A stretch of DNA of 64,000 bases from Oikopleura dioica (Eukaryota > Chordata > Appendicularia > Copelata > Oikopleuridae). Location: positions 992,001-1,056,000 of the forward strand of contig OU015569.1 of assembly GCA_907165135.1 (NCBI GenBank), read 5' to 3'. The notes beneath the pieces were generated by a model, which was given only the letters and a program-made list of their open reading frames with translations, had not been told where the DNA came from and made no database searches. Both the position numbers and the translations under genes were made by a program. Shown one piece after another: positions 51,455 to 63,554 of the stretch (the first letter of the stretch is position 1; every line of letters starts with the position of its first letter).

Positions 51455-54352
51455 TTAGTTTGTGCCGATGCATCGGACATAGTTGCTCATGCATTCTGGT
51501 CGTGGGAGACATCCTCGCCAGACTGAACAGTCTTCTTTTTGAATCTTCTGTTTGTATGGATTGACAGCTTGAACAGCTTGGCCGACCTCTTCTCTCTGTC
51601 TCATTGGTTCCCCGTTAACAAAGGCGACTTCCCAAGCGCTCCAACTAGGATGCTCAGTGGGTGCCGGACGATTCTTATCCGGCCAGTAGGGACCAATCTT
51701 CTTAGTATCTGGATGAACGCATGAGACGACCGTTTGAGCCTGGCAGTAGCCTAAGTAGGAAGTGCAACGAAGCCAGTAGCAGACTTTGTCGCTGGGGATA
51801 AGGCCGGAGAACTGTTGCCCCTTCCAGCCGCATTGGCAGTTGCTATTTACTCTGAATGAAGGCGATAAGAAGTTTTGATACACTCAAGTGTCGCGTCTAA
51901 CACGTTTATCATTCCTTAGTTGCATTACTCAGTATCTCTCAGCTTTTTATCATAATAAAGTACCAACCTGTTAATGTAGGAGTTGCTAGGCGAGGGCTGC
52001 ACGTTGCAGATTGGCGTTGAAGTTCGAAGAATACATCCAGAGCCACAGGTGCGTGTTTGACGGCAGTTTGCGCTCATCTCGAAAATGGCAGATTCATTTT
52101 CTCTAAGATTTCGACCGTTACTACTGCAAGTGCACGGAGTAGGATAGGCTCTTGTTGTTGTGGTTGTTCTTTGAGTTGTTGGTCTGAAAGGATTCATATT
52201 CCATAGCCATCCTAAGGATCCTTGAGTTGTTGTAATTGTTGTGGGAGGTTCAGTGCTTGCTGTAGTGATGGTTGGTCTTTGAGTTGTTGACTTGAAAGGG
52301 TTCATGTTCCAGAACCATGGAGCTAAGGATTCTTGAGTAGTTGTCGTTGCCCTTGTCGTGGTCGTTGCTTTTGTAGTGGTTTTGGTTGTAGATCGTGTCG
52401 TTGGAATTGTTGGCCGAGGTGCTGGTGGCGTGGTTCGCGCTTGTCCTTTAATCAAGGCATTAGACACAAGTTCCATCGTGTCACAGATTGGTGTGAGCTC
52501 TTGGATCTCACATGATTGACGGCAGATAATCACTTGAGAACAAGCCTTGGTTATCTGAATCTGCTCGATTCGACCTTCTCGGATTTTGTCACCACGGCTA
52601 GATATGCAAGTGCATTCAGTTGGAAGATTTTCTTCCTTTGTTGTCGTGCTTTTTGAAGTTGTTGTTGTCGAAGAAGTTGTTGTCGTAACAGTTGTTTTTG
52701 TTGTTGTCGTAGTCGTACTCGTAGTCGTACTCGTAATCGTAGTTGTAGTTGTTGTCGTAGTCGTAGTCGTGGTTGTTGTTGAAGTACTAGTGGTACTTGT
52801 AGTCGTGGTCATAGTTGTAGTCGTACTGGTACTCGTTGTCGTAGGGCTTATCTTGGTAGTTGTTATTCTAGCTGTGGTGACTGTTGTTGTTGATGACATA
52901 GACACGGTGGAAGATGAAATTTTGCTGGTTTCCGATGTTGTCGATACTGTCGTAGTTGTAGGAACTTTGGTTGTAATATTTATGGCGGCAGCCATTAAAC
53001 GTTGGGCTTCGTCAATGATTTGCTCAGAAGAACTTATTTCAATTTTCGTAGTCGTTGTTTTGGTGGTCGTAGAAGTTGATGACGTAGTGGTTGTAGTTGT
53101 TGATGTAGTTGAGCCAGCCTTTGTTGTCGTGGTAGTAGTAACTTTTGTAGTTGTTGTCGTAGTAGTCGTAGTCGTAGTGGTCGTAGCCGTTGTAGTCGTA
53201 GTTGTAGTTGTTGTAGTCGACGTTGTTGTCGTAGTCGTTGTATCCGTTGTAGTCGTTGAAGTCGTAGTAGTCGTAGTTGAAGTAGTTGTCGAAGTCGTAG
53301 TTATGGTTGTAGTAGACGTGGTTGTAGTCGTAGTTTTCGTACTAGTCGTTGTAGTCGTAGTATTCGTGGTTGTCGTAGTCGTGGTTGTAGTCGTTGTAGT
53401 CGTTTTGGTGGCCGTAGCCGTAACTGTTACAGTTGTAGTTGTAGCTTTAGTTGTTTGTTCGTAGGTTCTAGGCCTGTATCCTTCGTATAACTTTCCATTT
53501 CCAGGATCATTTTCGATAATACAATTTGAATTGGCCGGAAAGTCGCAAGTTCCATCGACAGAATTTACATAGGCTCTCCAGGCTGTTCCCGGAGCACATG
53601 TCTTGATAAAAGGAACTCGTTGTTCGTCGCACTGAATAAATTCTTCGCAAGACCAGTGAGCAGGAAGGTGCGGTGCCAGCACTGATGCAGGAATTCTCTC
53701 ACACTCGTCTTGCGCATATGCTTCATTGCTTTTCAGCGGAAGGACGTTTTCCCTGAACTCTCCAACAGTGTTTCCTCCCTCGGAGTATCTCGCGACAATG
53801 TAGAGGTTATCTTCATCAGAATATGCATGCGCCATGCAAACCGCCGTCGTACTCTTCCAAACAATTTGAGTGAAGTGGCCAGTCATTGGCGTGAACATGG
53901 CCATTTGATAAAAGTATCGCGTTCTTTCGTTGTACCAGTTCTTCACGGCATTTTCATAATGCTCATCAGCTTTGCTCGGAACGGTATACCAGACACCATT
54001 CTTAGAAAAGCGATTTGAAAAGGAAACGCGTAAAATTAAATCTTACCTCGCTGCGGCGGATGGGAGTCACTTGGTACAAATTCTCGCCGAGTCCCTTTTG
54101 ACCGAGCGTTTGGTCGTGCTCGAATGTTTCAGTGCTCGCCAAAAGGTTTGCGTGTCTTTGAGCATCAGCACAAAGCGAAGGATCATAGACAAGGTCTGGG
54201 GTGTCAACGTGTCTTCTTCTACGTTCATTATGGCCATCGAGACTGATTCTATTGAGAAGTTCTTGGCATTCTTCGACGCAATCGTAAGAGCTTTCACTCA
54301 AAAGGAATTCAGAGCAAGGATCTGTAAGGCATTCTCGCGATCTTGATTTCAT
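51455..54352 (-). CDS. Secreted CAP / chitin-binding / mucin protein (oikosin-like)
   Basis: Minus strand. Starts at 54352 or in an upstream exon (no clear signal peptide in this one). A CAP/SCP (CRISP-type) domain is spread over two exons: LDGHNERRRRHVDTPDLVYD, ASTETFEHDQTLGQKGLGEN, then HFTQIVWKSTTAVCMAHAYS after a 46-nt intron (about 54000-54046). A peritrophin-type chitin-binding domain follows (CERIPASVLAPHLPAHWSCE...CDFPANSNC). Then about 280 residues of Thr/Ser-rich mucin, two related Cys modules (CTCISSRGDKIREGR...; CTCSSNGRNLRENESAI...) separated by two near-identical spacers (WNMNPFKSTTQR / WNMNPFRPTTQR), and a final Cys-rich domain after a roughly 115-nt intron (CQCGWKGQQFSGLIPSDKVC ... 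CSVWRGCLPRPEC). It is predicted to be an extracellular matrix, possibly house, component. Confidence 0.78.
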
Positions 54353-54417
54353 TGGACGCTTGATTGGATACTCAGTGTGTTTTTACTCAAGTAAACTATT
54401 TTATAATAAATTCTTGA

Positions 54418-54556
54418 TACCAATGATAGCAGGTCTTTGCCCGGGATTTGAAGCTGTTCGCCACGGATGGCGAACAAGTTATCCGGTCAGCCAATCACAA
54501 GACAGGATTCTCTTAGTGGCGGCGTAACCCCGGATTTGAGTCTGCTATCATTGGTA
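54418..54556. mobile_element. Tc1/mariner-type MITE, 135 bp
   Basis: The element runs 54420-54554, flanked by TA (54418-54419, 54555-54556), with inverted ends CCAATGATAGCAG. It lies at the 3' end of the trefoil/TSP gene and overlaps its last codons. Confidence 0.7.
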
Positions 54557-57500
54557 TAATAGTTGACCCAAAGAATATCCATTCCTTTTCGCTGCAGGAG
54601 CATTTCGACCACTGTTCCCATTCTGTAAACTCTTCTGCGACAGCTTGTTTCAAAATCACATCTGGTGGTGTCAAAAGCTCCGCTTCCAAAAGAATCGTTT
54701 GATCGTCTGTTTCTTCTTTATTGAGTTTAATTTTCGTTTGATTTTTATCTTCTTCCTTGATTGAGGCAAGAATTTGAATGGTATTCTCTCGCCAGTTGAC
54801 CCACTCCATCTGTTGAAAGATTTCCCTTGTTACCTTGCGCAGCTCGAGTTGGTCAAACTTTGGCTGAAATTATAGTTTTATTACAGGCTAGAAGCGAGGC
54901 TTATCGAACCTCAGTGGTGTAGACAAGGAACTGGAGCTCAAACAAGTTTTCACGCAGCCTGTTAACATCTGGGCCCATGATCCGAGTGTTCTCGCCGAGC
55001 CGAAGTCTCAAGCGCTCATAAGTTTCATCGCGAAGATAACGGATTGGGTCCGAAATCTGGTTACTCTTTATCGTCACATCCAAGTCCATTAAAAACGTCT
55101 GAAAGAAAAATCAGCTCAATTGATAACAATTACGATTTCAAAGATCAAAGATGGAATATCAATTATTCTCAAATTTGGCTCGTGCATTGAAACGTGCGCT
55201 CGCTTTGATTGATCGAGTGCCGATATCTATACTTACGCGAACTTCATTTGGACTCTCGATCAAAATTGGACCCTTGGCTTGTTTTCGCTGTGTTCGCTGT
55301 CGTTTTTGGGTTCGCGTAACGGCCACGCGGGCAAAAGAAGTGTTGTTTTGCGCTAAATTAAAAAAAGTTATTTGCAAAAAAATATTTGCTGTAAAACACA
55401 CCTTTGTCTTTCCACTGGACTTCTTCGATGCTTCCCTTGGGTGCTCGGGTAGGATGGGGTTTCCAGCTTGTCGTCTTTTCGATAAAGGTGCTTTCAGCGT
55501 CTGTTTCTTGTGACTCAGCGGTCGATGTCGATTTTAGTTTGATTTGAATTCCGGAATTTCCACGGTATTTTTTCAGTCTTCGTTCGAGAATATTGTCCAG
55601 CTGCTTTCTCAGATTATTGAGCTGGTCGCAGACGCTTGAATCGTTCATTTCCTCGAAAAGCTCCATTTCGATTCGCAGCTCTTCGTTTTTCATCTCGGTT
55701 TCTTTGACGTGGGACTCGAGAGCTCCGATTTCAGCCTAAAATTTAAATTTTAGAATAAAAATTCAAAAGCGTTCTTTGGAAGGGCTTAAACTTGTAGTGT
55801 GCTCACCTGAAGCGCCTTGATTTGTGCATTCAAGACGTCGGCATCTCGTTCGCCAGCAACAGTATCCACGCACGCGCCAGCAAAGCACTCTTCTTGCTCT
55901 CGATTGCGCCCGCTGCAGAGTTTTTGGTGTCCTCGACAAGCACGCTCGCGCAATCGCAATCCATTACCGCATGTTCGCGAACATCTGGTCCAGCCAGTCC
56001 AAGCGGCCCAGCCTTAATTTTCACTGGGTTAATTTCACAGCCCAAAAAGACGCGATAAGGAACATATTTGCATTGATAAACGGCCAGAACATGCAACATG
56101 TGGATAATTTGTTTAGACCACGTTTACTGACACGAAAATCTGATCCAAGATGTTGATATTAGCCCAGAAATTGCATCAGAAAAGAGTGAGAACCCAAATT
56201 TTCGCCTCTAAATTTGAGGGGTGTCAGGAACCGACTAAAAATCTCGACAAATTTTGCGTGGGCGGCTACATGGCTGCTGATTGGCCGGTTGGCCGAATGC
56301 AGGCTTCTGATTGGTTGAAATTTCCACGCAAAATTTCTCGGGATTTTTTGTCGTTTCCGACACCTCCCCAAATTTTCGGCTAGAATTTCGGGCTTTCCCT
56401 GTACAGTGAAAACTCAAAATTTGCCTTCTCAAAATTTGGCCGGTTTTGGTCGAAATTGACTGATTTTTGAATCTGAAAAAGACTCAAAAATTGGCCGCTT
56501 TTTCAAAAATAAAAAATTTTGTATCAACAATGTGCCAAAATTATGCTATTTATGCTATTTTAAATCATTTCAAATGACAAAATTCTAATAAAAACGACTT
56601 CAAACAAGCTAAATTTGAATAAAATTCATCAAAAATGTGAAAATCATGCCGATTTTCGAATTATACGAAAATTTTCTTTTTTGAAGGAGAAATTTGGCAA
56701 CTCGGCAAAGAACTCAAAATTTGGCCGGTTTTTATGCGAATTCGGATCTGAAAACCGGCCAATTTTTGAGTTTTCACTGTAATTCAATTAATTGACGACA
56801 CTTACCGCACTGAAGCTCGTCTGATCCATCGAGGCAGTCGTAGTATCCGTCACAGACTGCGTCCCGTTTCACGCACTTGCCGTCTTTTACGCATCGGAAA
56901 TCCGCTCTTCCACATTGGCTCGAGTCTAAATCCAAATTGTTACATTCAAAAGGCGCCTTTTTCTGAAGAAGTGAGTGCTGGTCCGCGGCGGATTCGTGAG
57001 GATAAGTTAAATTACCGCCTGCGCCAGGTTGCAACATTGTTCACGTTAAAAGAACCAGTTCGGACAAACAAAAACTGACAGAGGAATGTCCTCATTGCGA
57101 GGGTAGCAGGGGACACAAAAATTTACGACTACAATTTTAGAAAAAAGCAGAAAACGCTTCATGCGCTCAAGATGGCACAAGTCTGATCAAAGATCGCTGG
57201 TACTTGAAGAGAGATCCTCTCTCGCCCAAAAATCAAGACCGTCCAGTTTAATCAGTGTGCCCTTATCAGTTTCAAGTTGTTCTTCTTTTTGTTACCGACG
57301 GCTGCGTGTGACTCTCAATTACCGAAGAAAAGCACGTGCGACATTAATCTACCCGCTTTAAAAAACGTGAAAAACCTTAATATAATTTTGGCGCAAGCGG
57401 CTTAGCGGTTATAGCTTAAGCGCTTTGTAACGTTCACTGTATCATTATTTTTGTTGGAACGCGCGACTTGAAAAAAGGTTAAAATTGGATAAAACGTGGT

Positions 57501-58062
57501 TCCAAAAAGGTCAATGAAGGAAAGAAGCCACTGTACTTTTTAATTATTCAATCCTCGAATAAAAACGAATAATTTTAGTGTTTTTCTCAAAATAATAGGC
57601 ATCTTATCTTATCTTCTTTGAACAACAAACTGATAACTTAGGGTAAACTGAGAATTCAACTCAAGAAAAAGAGAAAAGTTGACGTTTGATAAATCGTGAG
57701 GAGAATCGAAGATCTTATTTGGAAACTTACCGCTAGTCTCTTTGGCGAAGCACCAAATGTCGCCTTTCGCCCCAGAACTGTCAAAGCAGCAGCCTCGCGC
57801 TTCGCAAATCCATTTCTCGATTCCGGGCCAGCCGCACTCGACGCGCTTAGACGCCTCGATGGAACACTCGCCGCTGTCTTCTTTGTCTACAAAACATACT
57901 TTAAAACCCAGCAAAAGGGAAACAAGAGGAATATAAAAAATAACACCAATAGTAATAAAAAATAAAGCATTGAAAAAGAAAGCCAAAGAAAGTTTTTAAG
58001 AAAGGTACACCCTTAAACTCAAACGCCAGCTGTGTTGATCCCGCCGCAAGAAGTAGTAAGTA
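54513..58062 (-). CDS. Secreted trefoil / LDLa / TSP1 / coiled-coil protein
   Basis: Minus strand. A signal-peptide-like segment ([19 protein letters not shown]) lies at about 58005-58062 but no ATG is visible before it. Then a P-type trefoil domain ([32 protein letters not shown]; about 57735-57890), an LDL-receptor class A domain ([34 protein letters not shown]; about 56800-56925), a TSP1 repeat ([20 protein letters not shown]; about 55830-56010) and a long coiled coil (about 54900-55740). The end has a half TSP1-like motif ([15 protein letters not shown]) that runs into the 54420-54554 MITE, which supplies the last residues ([13 protein letters not shown]). The LDLa-TSP1 intron has two MITEs. 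It is predicted to be extracellular, partner unknown. Confidence 0.68.
56191..56391. repeat. Inverted-repeat MITE-like element in LDLa-TSP1 intron
   Basis: Arms of about 70 bp: ACAAATTTTGCGTGG on the left mirrors CCACGCAAAATTTCTCGG on the right, with outer CCAAATTTTCG blocks. No duplication resolved. Confidence 0.6.
56402..56781. mobile_element. Tc1/mariner-type MITE, 376 bp
   Basis: The element runs 56404-56779 between TA dinucleotides with inverted ends CAGTGAAAACTCAAAATTT. The AACTCAAAATTTGGCCGG motif is repeated inside (about 56412-56450 and 56706-56770). No coding capacity. Confidence 0.75.
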
Positions 58063-60027
58063 TGGCAGGCTTCCTTTTCTTTTTGTACAAAAAAATTCTT
58101 GCAGCTGCCTTCTGGGACAATAGAATTAACGCCCGGACGCGGGAAAATGTTGCTAGAACCTTTTCTAGAGCGCTCGTTCGGGGCTTAGGAGGGGTGACTA
58201 TCATTCTCAGCCTCGAAAATACAATTAACCCGTGAAAGAAGAAAGAAGGGCTCGTGCAAACAGTACTGAAGTGGCTCATTTTTGTAGACAACGGATAAGA
58301 AGCTGTAAAAAATAGAAGCACCTGGCGGCTTGATGGATAATTTGAAATTATCAAAAGCCTTGACATAAAAATTAAAAAAATTGAGTTCTACAAAAAAATA
58401 CCCATTGCAATAATTTTGTTGCTTTCTGGATTTTGAGGTCGTCGGATGCTCATTGAGCTCGTGGAGATTGTCTTTTCCGGGAGGTACTTTTTGCCCCGTC
58501 TGTATTCTTTACCTGACAGTAGACCCTTCTTCGACCGCCTTTTCTGTGCTGTGGATATTGAGCAGCATAAAGCTATAAGTGAAAGTTAATTAAAAGTGAT
58601 AGTTTAGAGAGCTAAAATACATTTCCCCTTTGCTATTATCCGTAATTGAGGCATAAATTGACGCCCTTGAAAATAATTGATTCAGGAGGAGAATCAATTT
58701 TTACAACAACAGTAATTCTTCACGTGAGGACTCGCAGGTCTATGCGGTAAGCCATTTGAAAATATTATTTTATCTGGCTGCAGTTTTCAATAGAACACGC
58801 TCCTGCCGAAAGATGTTACACTGGTATTTAGATTGACCGCGGAGGAAAAGAAAACGCCTCGAAATCACGGGCTTCTTATGGTCGACCTTGTCTGGAAAAG
58901 AGAATTCAGAAAGTACTCCGTTTTTTCCGACAAAGATGGATGAATAATATAGTCTTCATTTCTAGCGGAATTTGCTTTTTTTAGGAGGTAGATATCAAGA
59001 ATCGCCATTTTCCGTCAGACTTTTCTCCCAAAGTTAAAATAGTAACACCCCTATTTTACTTTGGAAACAAAAACTTTAGGCCTTTCTCTATTTCCTATGG
59101 AAGCTGAAATTTCGAATTTCAAAAAAAAAAATTAGGAAAATTTTTCTTCAAAGATCGCTAATTTTCCTAAAATGGTCATTTTATCATCAAGAAGAGATGC
59201 ATTGCGGCACCTCGAAAGCTCAAGAAATTTAATTTTTTGGCTTCTACAGGAAATAGATAATTGCCAGAAATAAATTTTGAGCAGAAAAAATAAGGGGGTC
59301 ACTAAGTTAAAAATTTGAGAAAACACTGACAGGAAATCCGATTATTGATGTCTACCCCCTTAAAGTAAGGATTTCAGAAGGCGTAAAATAAATTTTTAGG
59401 AAACCGTTGTTTGGATAAATTTTTACCTGCATTCAACGGTTGAAGGGGCTATTTAGGAAGTTGTATAATCTCGAGACCAAAATTGTTTTCAAAACGCTCT
59501 ACCAAAGATTCAGCGCTTCAAACCCTCATGGCTCTCCATCAAGGAAAAACAAATCGTGAAGAAAATGTTTCCTTCCGGAACTCATTTTTAACACGCTATT
59601 TACACAACAAAAAATGCATAATTAAAAGTTTGCTTTTCCACTAATTTAGTACTTAAAGTTTTGGCTCAATAGGGGCCCCTCAGATTAATGGCTCTATTTC
59701 TGAACATTCAGTCTTACAGCAAGTTACAGTCAAGATTCAAGATTCTCGGACTCACCTGTTAATAAAACGCTTACGCGCATCTCTGTCTGGTTTTTGAGTC
59801 TGTCGGCGTTTCTCTCTTTTTATACGCTGTCGTTGAGGAGTTAAACGCTCGTGTAATAAAGCACCTTTACCGATTCCGGCAGTTGTTAGTGACCAAGCGT
59901 GCTCCGGTCCCGTGGAAATTGTAAAAAGGGAGAGAAAACGTGTGATCTCTCTCGACAGGGAGATTCACCTGTTCCGACTTCTCTTGCTCGCCGTGGAGCG
60001 CTAATTGTTTTTCTTAAATCCGCGGAG
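58063..60027. other. No gene recognised
   Basis: About 2 kb of A+T-rich sequence with only short frames. No RNA gene or clear transposon end was seen. It presumably contains the promoter of the minus-strand trefoil gene. Confidence 0.4.
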
Positions 60028-60472
60028 ATGCCTCCACCGCCACCAAAAGTCCGACGAAAGCGCTCGCGCGCGCCACCTGAAAGCGCGCGATTAGCGCAAC
60101 TACGCGTTCAACAATACAAGGCATACAATCTAAGCGCAAAATACATTCAAGAGCTTCTAAATGCGCATATTCATCATCCTTCTGCTGAATTAGTAGAAAG
60201 ATTAATTCCTCGAAGAAATCCTTCACTTATCATTTCGAGATCTGATCCGATCACTGAAAGCGCATCCTTCTACTTTCTCGGGTAGAAGATAGTCAAAACC
60301 GGATATGCGACAATGCCAAAAAGAGTAGACTTATTCACCAAGGTATCTTCGGCGGATGATCAAGAGAAGGAGGGTTCGAGTAAATTCAAATCCAGTTCGG
60401 ACAGGAAGCTTAGCCGGAATAAAACGCCTTCTCACATTCACTACTTCTCGCGATTTGCTTTTACATAGTCCG
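60028..60472 (+). CDS. Hypothetical small basic protein
   Basis: An ATG at 60028 opens PPPPPKVRRKRSRAPPESAR followed by QYKAYNLSAKYIQELLNAHI and PSAELVERLIPRRNPSLI. A GT-AG pair (about 60283-60342) can join this to DLFTKVSSADDQEKEG...FSRFAFT, ending at 60472. An overlapping frame from 60356 is also open. Codon use looks coding, but no family is recognised and the two frames cannot be decided between. Confidence 0.4.
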
Positions 60473-60660
60473 AAAGTCCTTATCAAGCAAGGCAAGGTGC
60501 GTCAAGTCCTTCAGAATTTTTATCAGTCCGCCCGAAAAGGGAAGCGACGCGCCAAACTCACACTCCCTTCATTTCTCCGAGAACTCGATCCTCAATTTTG
60601 CTGCCCTCAATTTTGAACCAAAAACTAAAAATAAACCGAAATGAAATTTATTGAAATCGA

Positions 60661-61414
60661 TCAGTAAAGGGTCAAAATATCTTGTTTCTTGAAAAATCGT
60701 TCACAAATCGGACAGTTGTTTCTTCTCTCCAGCACTTTCTCCAAGCAGGATCGCCCAAACTGGTGACCACAGACAACGATGCACGAATGCAGATGCTCCT
60801 CGCCGTCGTAATTTTCAAGACAGATCTCGCACTTGGGAAGGAGCTCCTCTAGTTCCTCATAACGCTCTCGCTCGAAGGATTGAATAAACTCGAAGCGAGC
60901 ACTTCGTTTCCGAGCTTGGAGATTTCTGATGCCGAGCTGGAGCTTGAGGACGCTCTTTTGGCACTTCGAAGCGTAACCTTGGCAAGCTAGAAATAATCAT
61001 ATAACTGTAAATAACTGTTATGAGGTCGAATTAACCTTCATCTGTAGAGCGAAAATGGACTCGACGATGATTGAAAATTTCCCGTGAAAAAGTTTCGGGG
61101 CCTTTTCAATTTCTTTTTGAATATTTTCGAAAGTGTTTGAGGTATCCCGGAAAATTCCCTCCATTCTTTGCAACTTTACAATGTTCTGCTCAGCTGTCTT
61201 TATTTCCTGTAATGGCTATCAATATTTTCGGCTAATAAAATCCAAAGAAAAATGATGACCGGTCCTGATCCATTTCGTGCATTTCGTAGTAAGCGGTGTA
61301 AGTCATCAGCTCTATTTTTCGCTTGAGATTTCGATCGTCGATCTTCAACTCGGCGAGTTTGTTCAAATCTTCGACGGTGAGTGACGGGATGCCGAGTATT
61401 TTATTCTCTTCCAT
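60661..61414 (-). CDS. RING-finger coiled-coil protein
   Basis: Minus strand, start 61414 (MEENKILGIPSLTVEDLNKL). Three exons: about 61414-61240, about 61210-61035 (TAEQNIVKLQRMEGIFRDTS), and about 60985-60661 ending in a C3HC4-type RING: CEICLENYDGEEHLHSCIVV, CGHQFGRSCLEKV, CPICERFF, then KKQDILTLY and a stop. RING domains of this kind are usually E3 ubiquitin ligases; the substrate is unknown. Exon joins are each one base out of phase, in line with the small indels seen elsewhere. The Gly-Arg after CGHQF is unusual. Confidence 0.7.
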
Positions 61415-61557
61415 ATCGTTTTTTTGAGACTGGCATCTGACCGAGAATTGGATCGGTTTTATACGCTTGTGGGAATGATAAGACTGTCGCGATTATCCCA
61501 CGATCATCAGATGTTGTTGAACTCACTAATTGTTTAGGAATCAAGAAACAGACAAGA

Positions 61558-61726
61558 GGTAGTAGGGGTTATCATTCGAGCTGCCTCTAACCCAGGGGGC
61601 TACGCCCCCCGGGACCCCCTCTGAGGCCTAAGCCAGGGGGCTTCGCCCCCCCAGACCTCCTTTAGAGTTCCCAGTCCCTAACCCTAACCCTAACTAGCCC
61701 AGATTCTAGAGATATTGGATGGCTCG
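61558..61726. repeat. Dispersed telomere-like repeat, copy B
   Basis: Second copy of the 3541-3700 repeat in the same orientation, with GGTAGTAGGGGTTATCATTC at the start, CCCTAACCCTAACCCTAACT near the end and AGATATTGGATGGCTCG at the end. It also has two short hairpins (GGGGGCTACGCCCCC, GGGGGCTTCGCCCCC). Confidence 0.75.
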
Positions 61727-62627
61727 CAAGAGCTGCTTCTTTGAAAGTACGATTCATCAAGAGTACCTCGCTGCTCCGGAAAGAACTAGACAGCTGTTTG
61801 ATTATCGATTCTCAGTCAGCTCCACAAAGAATGTTCTTGCTGTTTCCGAATTCGAGAAGGAATAATCGCCACGTCGTTTGTTTTAAAAGTCACGGCGGCC
61901 GGACATCAACGCTCCCGAATCACTTTCGTTTTTACTATCTCAAATGGGGAGCGCGCACAATTGGCTTCTAAATGATTTCCGCGAAGAGGGTTGACTCTCA
62001 AAGTCCGTCAATTAAAGGGTGAATATGCTACGTTTTTGCTCTCCGATTGCGCCGGTTTAATTGAGATCGAGAGTCGTGGTTTTTCGCAGTGGTGATTAAA
62101 TACATAATGCGCACTAGTCACTCATTCGAGAATGATTTTTAGAAGTTCTAAATTCTTTAAAATTTGAAGTTCGAGAACGATAAACTTGTTTGAATGGCAG
62201 CTTAGGAAGTAATGACGTCTTTAAAAGCCGGGAACACATAGCGCAAGGCCATTAAAATATCCATCCGCTGCCAGGGGGTTCTATAGAAAAGTAACGCTCT
62301 TGCAGAACTTATGCAAGAGACATATGCAGAATGCAATAATTAATATATTAACCCTGCATTTTTAACATTCTCGGAGAAACAGCTTTGCTACCTCTGTAGG
62401 GCAACAGTTAGTAATAGTCATTATCAGACTGAGATCATGTGAGCCGAATTTGACCTGAAGGGCGGTGAACTCGAGATGATAATTTAATCATAGAAGCACT
62501 CTTTTTTCCGCTCACTTTTTCGATAATTCACGGAGGGGATAGCTACCAGCTCGAAATCATAGAAAAAGGTCACTAAGAATAACCACAAAAATAACTAAAA
62601 GTTTATTTGAATGATGATGCTCATTGC
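61727..62627. other. No gene recognised
   Basis: Short unsupported frames only; no RNA gene or transposon end seen. Confidence 0.4.
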
Positions 62628-63554
62628 TCAGTACATGTTTCCAAGACCAGTACAAGGTTTTCCGCTGGCGAAGAAGTCGTCCACGAATTCTTTGATTTTT
62701 GGATTCTTGTTGATGATGTTTTCGGCTGTCTAGAATCAAAAGAATGTGAGCGAGACCTTAGATTTTTCATACCTTGAAAAGCTTGGGCGTAGCTTTCTCG
62801 AAGTCGTAAGAAAAGTGCTTGTCCTTGGCGAAGATGTAGTACGAGACAACTTGAATGTCGACGAAGGTGAGCGCATCGCCAACGCAGAAGTTTTCGTTGG
62901 TCTGAATGAGGCTCAGCACTTTATCGAAGTCGGCAGTTTTTTCCATCATCATCTTTTTGTAAGTTTCACTCATGACAGCGGCTCGTTTGTCTCTGTTCTC
63001 TGAAGATGTTTAAATTAGAAAAACGTGCCACGTGATCGCGCCAAGTTGCCAGTGAAAACAATCAGAAATCAAGTCAATCATCTACATCTAAACCCTTTAC
63101 CTTGTGTGTTATCGACGAGCTTGAAACTGTTTGGCTCGGTGGGAAATTGAGCGGCCACGGCGCCCATCAGCCCGACGGATACTTTTTGGCGGACATCGCT
63201 GATCGTTTCCAAAAGCATCTCTCCCTTTGCGTCGGTCAATGCGCACTTGCCAATGAGGCCCGCTTTAGTCGCGGCGTATCGCTCAATCGCCTTGGTTTGG
63301 CAGAGGGTGAAACCGTCCACTTCCAAAACTGGAAGCTGGTCAAGAGGAAGCCCGAGACCGGCTTTATCTTCATTCCACGTTTCAAAGGGGACGATCACAT
63401 CTTCAAAGTCGACGTTCGCCAGCTAAAATAGCCATTGTGAAAAAAATGAAACAAAAAAATAAAAAAAAAAGGTTTCGCAAAATTACCTTGAAAAGCAATT
63501 TGACGGTGCCTCCACGGCCGTAGCAGTCGAAATATTTAAAAACCAACTTGCTCA
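62628..63554 (-). CDS. Glutathione S-transferase, sigma class (HPGDS-like)
   Basis: Sigma-class GSTs conjugate glutathione or isomerise prostaglandin H2. Minus strand, four exons: about 63554-63486 (MSKLVFKYFDCYGRGG; Tyr8 is the family's catalytic position), about 63425-63108 (WNEDKAGLGLPLDQLPVLEV, QTKAIERYAATKAGL; the glutathione-site loop with QLPVLEVDG and QTKAI), about 63004-62773 (FCVGDALTFVDIQVVSYYIF; helical domain with the N-capping box) and about 62730-62628 (VDDFFASGKPCTGLGNMY). Length is about 230 residues, slightly longer than the usual 200. Introns are 40-105 nt. Confidence 0.92.

Noticed and set aside
52586-53464. Plus-strand poly-Val frame of 292 codons
   Set aside because: Antisense shadow of the Thr-rich tract of the CAP/mucin gene.
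58019-58366. Minus-strand frame of 115 codons as a separate gene
   Set aside because: No domain; it overlaps, in a different frame, the probable signal-peptide exon of the trefoil gene.
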